A stretch of DNA of 36,524 bases from RHKX01 sp035759925 (lineage in GTDB: Bacteria; Actinomycetota; Thermoleophilia; Solirubrobacterales; 70-9): contig DASTTY010000106.1 of the NCBI GenBank assembly GCA_035759925.1, forward strand, positions 1 to 36,524, in the 5' to 3' direction. The position numbers were made by a program, and so were the translations under genes. Below the pieces are notes generated by a model, which worked only from the letters and a program-made list of their open reading frames with translations, did no database searches and had not been told where the DNA came from. This document shows positions 30,794 to 36,524 of this stretch, piece after piece. Each line of letters begins with the position of its first letter. Position 1 is the stretch's first letter.

Positions 30794-32699
30794 GCTCGGC
30801 GAAGAAGTCCAGCGCCTCCGGGTTGGCCAGGGACTCGCGGCTCGCCGCCCGCTCCGGCGGCGTCCCCATCAGGATCCGCTTGACCGGCACCTCGAGGACC
30901 TTGCCGGAGAGGGTTCGCGGGACCGCGGCGATCGCCATCACCTCGCTCGGGACGTGGCGCGGCGAGCACTGCTCGCGAACCGCCAGCGCGATCCGCCTCG
31001 TCAGCTCCTCGTCGAGCTCGACGCCGTCGGCGAGGACGACGAAGAGCGGCATCCAGCTGTCGGTGCCCTCGCGGGGAACGTCGACGACGAGCGCGTCGAC
31101 GATCTCGTCGAGCGACAGCACCGCGCGATAGATCTCGCTGGTCCCCATCCGGACGCCGCCGCGGTTGATCGTCGAGTCGGAGCGACCGTAGATGATCGCG
31201 GTGCCGCGGTCGGTGATCTCGATCCAGTCGCCGTGGCGCCAGACGCCCGGGTAGGTGTCGAAGTAGCTCTCGCGGAGCCGGCTGCCGTCCTCGTCGTCCC
31301 AGAAGTAGATCGGCATCGACGGCATCGGCTGGGTGATGACGAGCTCGCCGACCTCGCCGACGAGGTCCTCGCCGCCGGGCCCGAAGGCGTGGAGGTCGGC
31401 GCCGAGCGCCCGCGCCTGCAGCTCGCCTTCGTAGACGGGCAGGGTCGGGACGCCGCCGACGAACGCCGTGCAGACGTCGGTCCCGCCCGACGTCGAAAAC
31501 AGCCAGGTGTCGGAGCCGAGCTGCTCGTAGATCCAGTCGAAGCCCTCGGGGGAGAGCGGCGATCCGGTCGAGCCGACCGCCTCAAGGCGCGAGAGCTCAC
31601 GTCCCTCGCCGGGCTCGACCCCGGCCTTCATGCAGCTCGCGATGAACGCGGCGCTGGTCCCGAACGTCGTGATCTCGGCATCGCTCGCGAGCTGCCAGAG
31701 CCTGCCGAGGTCGGGATGGCCGGGGTTGCCGTCGAAGAGGACGATCTCGGCCTCGGTGAGGAGGACGCCGACGAGGAAGTTCCACATCATCCAGCCGGTC
31801 GTGGTGAACCAGAAGACCCGGTCGCCACGCTGGGCGTCGACGTGGAGGTTCATCTTCTTGAGGTGCTCGAGCAGCATCCCGCCGTGGCCGTGGACGATCG
31901 GTTTCGGCAGCCCGGTCGTGCCCGACGAGTAGAGGACCCAGAGGGGGTGGTCGAAGGGGAGCTCGGCGAACTCGAGCGGTGCGCCTTCGGGGCCGAGGAA
32001 GCCGGGCTCCCAGCCGCTGCCGTCGAGGTAGCCGAGCCGGATCGTCCGCTCGAGGCCGGGGATCTCGGCGGCGATCTCGGCGACGCCGGCCGAGCGGTCG
32101 AAGTCGCGCCCGCCGTAGCGGTAGCCGTCGACCGCCAGCAGCACCTTGGGTCGGATCTGGGCGAACCGGTCGATGACGCTGCGGGCGCCGAACTCGGGCG
32201 CCGCCGAGGACCAGATCGCGCCCAGGGAGGCGACGGCGAAGAAGGCCGGGATCGTCTCGAGGACGTTCGGCAGATAGGCGGCGACGCGGTCGCCGGGGCC
32301 GACGCCGAGCGCCGTCAGCCCGGCGCGAATCCGCGCCGTCTGATCGGCGAGCTCGCCCCAGGTGCAGGTCTCGAGCCCGCGCAGCTCGGAGGCGTGATGG
32401 ATCGCGACGGAGTCGCGATCGCGCCCGGCGAAAGCGTGGCCGGCGTAGTTGACAGCCGCGCCCGGGAACCACTGCGCGCCCGGCATCGAGCGGTCGGCGA
32501 GCACCTCGTCGTAGCCGCCCGACACCCCGAAATGCGACCAGATCAGCGCCCAGAAGCGCTCGATGTCGTCGATCGACCAGCGCCAGAGCTCGCCGTAGTC
32601 CTCGGGAAGCCCGTGCTCGCGGGCAAAGGTCGTGAGCTGGGCCCGCTCGATGCGCTCGCGCGATGGCGTCCAGAGCTTCGGGGGCGCGGCGTCGGGCAT
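30768..32699 (-). CDS. Acetoacetyl-CoA synthetase
   Basis: This AMP-forming ligase activates acetoacetate to acetoacetyl-CoA. The 643-aa product has the AACS layout: an N-terminal LWTPSRERIERAQLTTFAREHG, WFPGAAVNYAGHAF, VLYSSGTTGLPKPIVHGHGGMLLEH, and WFTTTGWMMWNFLVGVLL. STGSPLSPEGFDWIY, FSTSGGTDVCTAFVGG and YGRSDSTINRGGVRMGTSEIYRAVL follow. The catalytic Lys is in RTLSGKVLEVPVKRIL. I chose ATG 32699 (MPDAAPPKLW) because a TAGGAT -10 at 32710-32715 overlaps the alternative ATG 32711. The 3' end overlaps the esterase gene by 26 nt. It probably channels ketone bodies or polymer-derived acetoacetate into lipid metabolism. Confidence 0.92.
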   Translation of the reverse strand: MPDAAPPKLWTPSRERIERAQLTTFAREHGLPEDYGELWRWSIDDIERFWALIWSHFGVSGGYDEVLADRSMPGAQWFPGAAVNYAGHAFAGRDRDSVAIHHASELRGLETCTWGELADQTARIRAGLTALGVGPGDRVAAYLPNVLETIPAFFAVASLGAIWSSAAPEFGARSVIDRFAQIRPKVLLAVDGYRYGGRDFDRSAGVAEIAAEIPGLERTIRLGYLDGSGWEPGFLGPEGAPLEFAELPFDHPLWVLYSSGTTGLPKPIVHGHGGMLLEHLKKMNLHVDAQRGDRVFWFTTTGWMMWNFLVGVLLTEAEIVLFDGNPGHPDLGRLWQLASDAEITTFGTSAAFIASCMKAGVEPGEGRELSRLEAVGSTGSPLSPEGFDWIYEQLGSDTWLFSTSGGTDVCTAFVGGVPTLPVYEGELQARALGADLHAFGPGGEDLVGEVGELVITQPMPSMPIYFWDDEDGSRLRESYFDTYPGVWRHGDWIEITDRGTAIIYGRSDSTINRGGVRMGTSEIYRAVLSLDEIVDALVVDVPREGTDSWMPLFVVLADGVELDEELTRRIALAVREQCSPRHVPSEVMAIAAVPRTLSGKVLEVPVKRILMGTPPERAASRESLANPEALDFFAELSDRRGGD

Positions 32700-32799
32700 C
32701 GGGGCGCGCATCCTATTGGCGGTGCGGGGGGTCGCCGAATGGCGGACCGGACAACGGGTATAGATTCAGGTGACCGACGGATCGACCAAGGAGAACCGA

Positions 32800-33402
<603 letters not shown>

Positions 33403-33405
<3 letters not shown>

Positions 33406-33655
33406 ATAACCGACCGGCCCCGGCGGAGCGGCCGGCGGACGACCCGTGACTGGGATGCGGCTTTCCCCTCTATGCGAGGGAAAATCCGCATCCGGGGCCG
33501 GGTAGCTGGCGGTTGGCCGCCCGAAAGGCGGCGCAGCGTCTCCGGCATCCCGCAGGGCGAAGCCCGAGGAGATGCCGTGATCTCGGCGCTGCCGCGGCCG
33601 GTCGTGAAGCCGGCGGAAGCGGACGCGCAGCGGAGCATTCCGCCGGGGTTATCTA
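33403..33655. other. Structured 250-nt intergenic element bounded by an inverted repeat
   Basis: Between the convergent sodA and lemA stops no gene is supported. The ends are perfect 9-bp inverted copies, TAGATAACC (33403-33411) and GGTTATCTA (33647-33655), each including a stop codon. CCGGCGGA (33420-33427) and TCCGCCGG (33639-33646) extend the closing stem. Inside are at least three hairpins: GGATGCGG/CCGCATCC (33453-33460, 33486-33493) with an inner CTTTCCCC/GAGGGAAA arm; GCCGCC/GGCGGC (33516-33521, 33527-33532); and GGCATC/GATGCC (33544-33549, 33570-33575). It could be a noncoding RNA, a REP-like element or a large bidirectional terminator. I could not match it to tmRNA, RNase P, SRP or a known riboswitch. 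Confidence 0.6.
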
Positions 33656-34210
33656 GAACTTGACCTGGACGGGTTCGCGCTCAGCGCCGTCGTCGATCTC
33701 GAAGAACTCGCGGGCGGTGAAGCCGCCGGAGTTGGCGACGATCGAGTTCGGGAAGATCTGGATCTTCGTGTTGTAGGCCTGGACGTTTGAGTTGTAGATC
33801 CGGCGGGCGGCCTGGATCTCGTCCTCGATCTCGTTCAGGTTGCGCTGGAGCTGCTGGAAGTTCTCGGTGGCGCGAAGGTCCGGGTAGTTCTCGGCGACGG
33901 CGCGGAGGTCCGCGAGGGCGCCGGAGAGCTTCGCCTCGGCCTGCTGGGTGGCGGCGACGGTGCCCGCCTTCATCGCCTCGGCGCGGGCCTCGGTCGTCTT
34001 CGTGAAGACCGCCTGCTCGTGCGTCGCGTAGCCCTTGACGGTCTCGACCAGGTTCGGGACGAGGTCGTGACGGCGCTTGAGCTGTACGTCGATGCCGCTC
34101 CACGCCTCGTCGACGCGGTTGCGGCTGCCGATCATCGAGTTCCGGACCAGGATCCAGATCAACCCGCCGATGAGGACGAGCGCGACGATGATGATGATCA
34201 CGACGGCCAT
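33653..34210 (-). CDS. lemA: LemA family protein
   Basis: The 185-aa product has one N-terminal membrane helix (about 2-23, AVVIIIIVALVLIGGLIWILV), followed by long helices with the LemA signatures RNRVDEAWSGIDVQLKRRHDLVPNLVETVKGYATHE, AENYPDLRATENFQQLQRNLNEIEDEIQAARRIYNSNVQAYNTKI and FPNSIVANSGGF. It is a membrane-anchored coiled-coil protein of uncertain role, often with a phosphoprotein-binding or protease partner; no such partner (e.g. HtpX or TPM domain) is visible next to it. Length is normal. It is divergent from the MCE genes. Confidence 0.94.
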   Translation of the reverse strand: MAVVIIIIVALVLIGGLIWILVRNSMIGSRNRVDEAWSGIDVQLKRRHDLVPNLVETVKGYATHEQAVFTKTTEARAEAMKAGTVAATQQAEAKLSGALADLRAVAENYPDLRATENFQQLQRNLNEIEDEIQAARRIYNSNVQAYNTKIQIFPNSIVANSGGFTAREFFEIDDGAEREPVQVKF

Positions 34211-34372
34211 GCTCGGGCAACTCTATCCGGCCCGGGGGCGGTCCGCAAAAGCACGCTGGCTTGCAGGTTTCCGGTGTTTGCGGTCATATGTACCCGTTTG
34301 CGCGCTCCCCTGTTAGCTTTTCGGCTGCAGGAAGTGCCCAATTAGCACCTCGGGGAAGGCGCAGGGACGACA

Positions 34373-35827
34373 ATGGAGGCAGGGGCCCGTGACGAGCAGG
34401 GGCCGCGATCGACGCGGTCGCTTCGCCGTGCCTTCGTGCTCGCGGTCGTCCTGATCGCCGCCGTCGCCGCGGTCCTCGTCCTGACCGCCGGCAAGAGCGA
34501 CTCCGACTACGAGATCACCGCCGAGTTCACGAACGCATCGCAGCTCGTCAAGGGCAACGTCGTCGTGATCGGCGGCACCGACGTCGGCCGCGTCAACGAG
34601 ATCCGGCTCGGCGATCACGGCAACGCCCTCGTCACCTTCAGCGTCGACGACGCCTACGCGCCACTGCGGCGCGGGACGGTCGCCCAGGTCCGCTCCTACT
34701 CGCTCTCCGGCGTCGCCAACCGCCAGGTCCAGCTGACGCTGCCGCCCCGCGGCAAGGGCGGGGCGGAGATCCCCGACGGCGGCACGATGACCCGGGCCGA
34801 GACGGTCTCCGAGGTCGATCTCGACGAGCTCTTCAACACCCTCGACCCGAAGACCGTCGCCGACTTCAAGAACGTCATCAAGGGCTTCGCGACCTCCTAC
34901 CGCGGGGTCGGCGAGGAGGCCAACCAGGGCTTCAAGTACCTGAACCCGTTCCTGTCGACGTCGCGGCGCACGTTCGCCGAGCTGACCCGGGACACGCCGG
35001 CGCTCGAGCAGCTCATCGTCAACGGCTCGAAGCTCTCGCACACCGTCGCCTCGCGCCGCGGCGACCTCTCGCAGCTGGTCGCCAACCTCGACGGGATGAT
35101 GAATGCGATCGCCCGGCAGCGGACGTCGCTGCGGACGGCGCTCGCGGAGCTCCCTGACTTCATGCGGAACTTCAACACGACCGCGGTCAACCTGCGGTCG
35201 ACCCTCGACGACCTCGACCCGCTCGTCGATGCGTCGAAGCCGGTCGCCGACCGGCTCGGCCCGTTCTTCCGCAACTTCCGCGCCGCCTCCGCCGACCTCG
35301 TCCCGACCGTCCGCGACCTCGACCGGATCGTCGCGACGCCCGGCAAGGACAACGACCTCGTCGATCTGACCCGCCTGCAGCCGCGACTCGCGAAGATCGC
35401 GGTCGGGCCCGTCAACCGCCACGGCGCCCAGCGTCGCGGCGCCCTTCCCGAGTCGAGTACGGCGCTGCACGACTCGCTCGACGAGCTCGCCTTCTTCCGC
35501 GCCTATTCGCCGGAGCTGACCGGCTGGTTCGACGACTTCGGGCACTCCGGGATCATCGACGCGAACGGCGGCATCGGCCGGATCGGCACGACCTTCAACA
35601 CGTTCTCGATCGCCGCCAACGACCTGCCGATAATCGACCTCACCGGCCTGCTCGCGCAGACCGCCAACGAGCAGTACTTCCCGGCGCCGGGCGCCCCGAC
35701 CGGCGCCGAGATCGGCAACTACAAGCGCTGTCCCGGCTCGAACGAGCGGCCGGCGCCGGACGGCAGCAACCCGTGGGCTCCCGACGGCCTCAACTGCGAC
35801 ACCTCGATCGTCCCGCCGGGCCCATGA
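34373..35827 (+). CDS. MCE-family (MlaD-domain) protein
   Basis: MCE proteins are the extracytoplasmic substrate-binding subunits of lipid or steroid import systems. The 484-aa product has a cytoplasmic basic start and a transmembrane anchor (about 21-41, FVLAVVLIAAVAAVLVLTAG). The MlaD/MCE domain (about 46-125; YEITAEFTNASQLVKGNVVVIGGTDVGRVNEI) is followed by a long helical region with SRRGDLSQLVANLDGMMNAIARQRTSLRTAL. The C-terminus is Pro-rich with two Cys. The stop overlaps the next MCE gene start (ATGA). The 162 nt upstream contain no gene and probably hold the promoter; I see no strong consensus. Confidence 0.93.
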   Translation: MEAGARDEQGPRSTRSLRRAFVLAVVLIAAVAAVLVLTAGKSDSDYEITAEFTNASQLVKGNVVVIGGTDVGRVNEIRLGDHGNALVTFSVDDAYAPLRRGTVAQVRSYSLSGVANRQVQLTLPPRGKGGAEIPDGGTMTRAETVSEVDLDELFNTLDPKTVADFKNVIKGFATSYRGVGEEANQGFKYLNPFLSTSRRTFAELTRDTPALEQLIVNGSKLSHTVASRRGDLSQLVANLDGMMNAIARQRTSLRTALAELPDFMRNFNTTAVNLRSTLDDLDPLVDASKPVADRLGPFFRNFRAASADLVPTVRDLDRIVATPGKDNDLVDLTRLQPRLAKIAVGPVNRHGAQRRGALPESSTALHDSLDELAFFRAYSPELTGWFDDFGHSGIIDANGGIGRIGTTFNTFSIAANDLPIIDLTGLLAQTANEQYFPAPGAPTGAEIGNYKRCPGSNERPAPDGSNPWAPDGLNCDTSIVPPGP

Positions 35828-36524
35828 GACGGCTACTCGTCATCGCCGCCCTGATCGCCGCCACGGTCGCCGGCCTCGCCGCGAGCGCCGCCGGCGATGA
35901 CCAGCACACCTACTTCATCGAGTTCGACAACGCCTTCGGGCTGACCAACGGCTCCGAGGTCAAGGTCGCCGGCGTCGCCGCCGGGACGGTCACCGATCTC
36001 GACGTCAACGCGAGCAAGCGTGCCGTCGTCAAGGTCGAGCTGAGCGGCCCGGTCTCGGTGCTCGGCGAGGACACGATCTGCCGCAGCCAGCCGCAGTCGC
36101 TGATCGCCGAGTACTTCATCGACTGCACCCCGAAGGGGCCGCCGATCGAGGTCCCCGACTCGAGCGACGACGAACGCGTCCAGAACCCCGACATCCCGGT
36201 CGCGCAGACGCGCCAGACCGTCCAGAACGACCTCGTCCTGAACACGCTGCGGATGCCGTTCCGCGAGCGCCTCACCCTGCTCATCAACGAGTTCGGGACG
36301 GCGCTCGCCGGCAACGGCGAGAACCTCAACAAGGCGATCCGGCGCGGCGCCCCGGCGCTCGAGCAGACCCGCCAGGTGACGCAGATCCTCGCCGGCCAGA
36401 ACACGACGATCCGCGACCTCAACGTCAACGCCGACCGGATCCTCGCGAAGCTCGCCGAGCGCCGCCGCGACGTCACCCGGTTCATCGAGGAGGCGAAGAA
36501 CACCGCCGAGATCGCCAACACCCG
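35824..36524 (+). CDS. MCE-family protein (3' truncated by window edge)
   Basis: A second MCE protein is coupled to the first by a 4-nt overlap, so these belong to an mce operon continuing past the window. The visible 233 residues start with a hydrophobic signal/anchor (MRRLLVIAALIAATVAGLAASAAG). The MCE domain follows (HTYFIEFDNAFGLTNGSEVKVAGVAAGTVTDLDV), then a helical segment with NTLRMPFRERLTLLINEFGTALAGNGENLNKAIRRG. Cys86 and Cys97 may form a disulfide. Since the frame runs off the end, the stop is not seen. The YrbE permeases and ATPase of such systems are not in this window. Confidence 0.92.
   Translation, partial: MRRLLVIAALIAATVAGLAASAAGDDQHTYFIEFDNAFGLTNGSEVKVAGVAAGTVTDLDVNASKRAVVKVELSGPVSVLGEDTICRSQPQSLIAEYFIDCTPKGPPIEVPDSSDDERVQNPDIPVAQTRQTVQNDLVLNTLRMPFRERLTLLINEFGTALAGNGENLNKAIRRGAPALEQTRQVTQILAGQNTTIRDLNVNADRILAKLAERRRDVTRFIEEAKNTAEIANT

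Noticed and set aside
33476..33486. Possible cobalamin riboswitch because of AGGGAA-like bases
   Set aside because: The rest of the B12 box (GCCACTG) is absent. The bases pair inside a local hairpin, and no regulated gene lies downstream on either strand.
33472..33663. 63-aa plus-strand and 83-aa minus-strand frames in the sodA-lemA gap
   Set aside because: Both are basic, motif-free, and lie on a hairpin-rich region better explained as structured nucleic acid. Neither has a ribosome-binding site.

Overview
This 36.5 kb window is a high-GC chromosomal segment with dense, mostly translationally coupled genes, several GTG/TTG starts and several promoters placed almost at the start codon. The S11-S4-RpoA-L17-TruA run, MCE proteins, a Nur-like Fur protein and an actinobacterial-type hydrogenase point to an actinobacterium. 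The deep Thermoleophilia/Solirubrobacterales branch is my best guess, by inference rather than by a marker search. I see no CRISPR array, insertion sequence or phage gene.

Layout. (1) 2-2958: end of a ribosomal protein operon: rpsK (partial), rpsD, rpoA, rplQ, truA. (2) 3041-17937: one compact same-strand locus for a [NiFe] hydrogenase. In order: hypC, a second HypC-like gene, hypD, hypE, small subunit, large subunit, a NifU/Rieske-like fusion, a DUF5947-type protein, a DUF6084-like protein, a 387-aa conserved-looking unknown, maturation protease, hypA, hypB, a double-SIS protein, hypF, and a 97-aa unknown. The small subunit has Asp in place of one proximal-cluster Cys, and the large subunit ends in the DPCLPCGVH motif. 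Both fit the actinobacterial high-affinity H2-oxidising group (group 1h/5 or a close relative). (3) 17986-19588, minus strand: a NiCoT nickel permease followed by a Fur/Nur-type regulator, a ready nickel supply and sensor for the hydrogenase. (4) 19695-24432: surE, ligA, a secreted protein with a CRNGGW tail motif, and a PBP4-type D-Ala-D-Ala carboxypeptidase. (5) 24560-32699: patatin-like lipase, FadD-type acyl-CoA synthetase, a 58-aa helix-turn-helix-like protein, a 94-aa unknown, an anchored DsbA-like protein, tRNA-Pro(CGG), a secreted esterase, and acetoacetyl-CoA synthetase. (6) 32800-36524: superoxide dismutase, a structured 250-nt intergenic region, lemA, and two MCE-family genes, the last cut by the window edge.

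How the parts work together: HypA/HypB deliver nickel. HypF/HypE make the cyanide ligands, and HypC/HypD assemble the Fe(CN)2CO unit. The protease trims the large subunit after His575. The heterodimer would then oxidise H2 and pass electrons to an acceptor not encoded here. The NifU/Rieske-like fusion is the best local candidate for cluster assembly or electron transfer. The DUF5947, DUF6084-like, 387-aa, SIS and 97-aa proteins form a poorly characterised accessory set, which I consider the most interesting content. The hyp operon and the nickel permease both have a TTGCAA-N17-TANNNT promoter-like arrangement, suggesting shared control.
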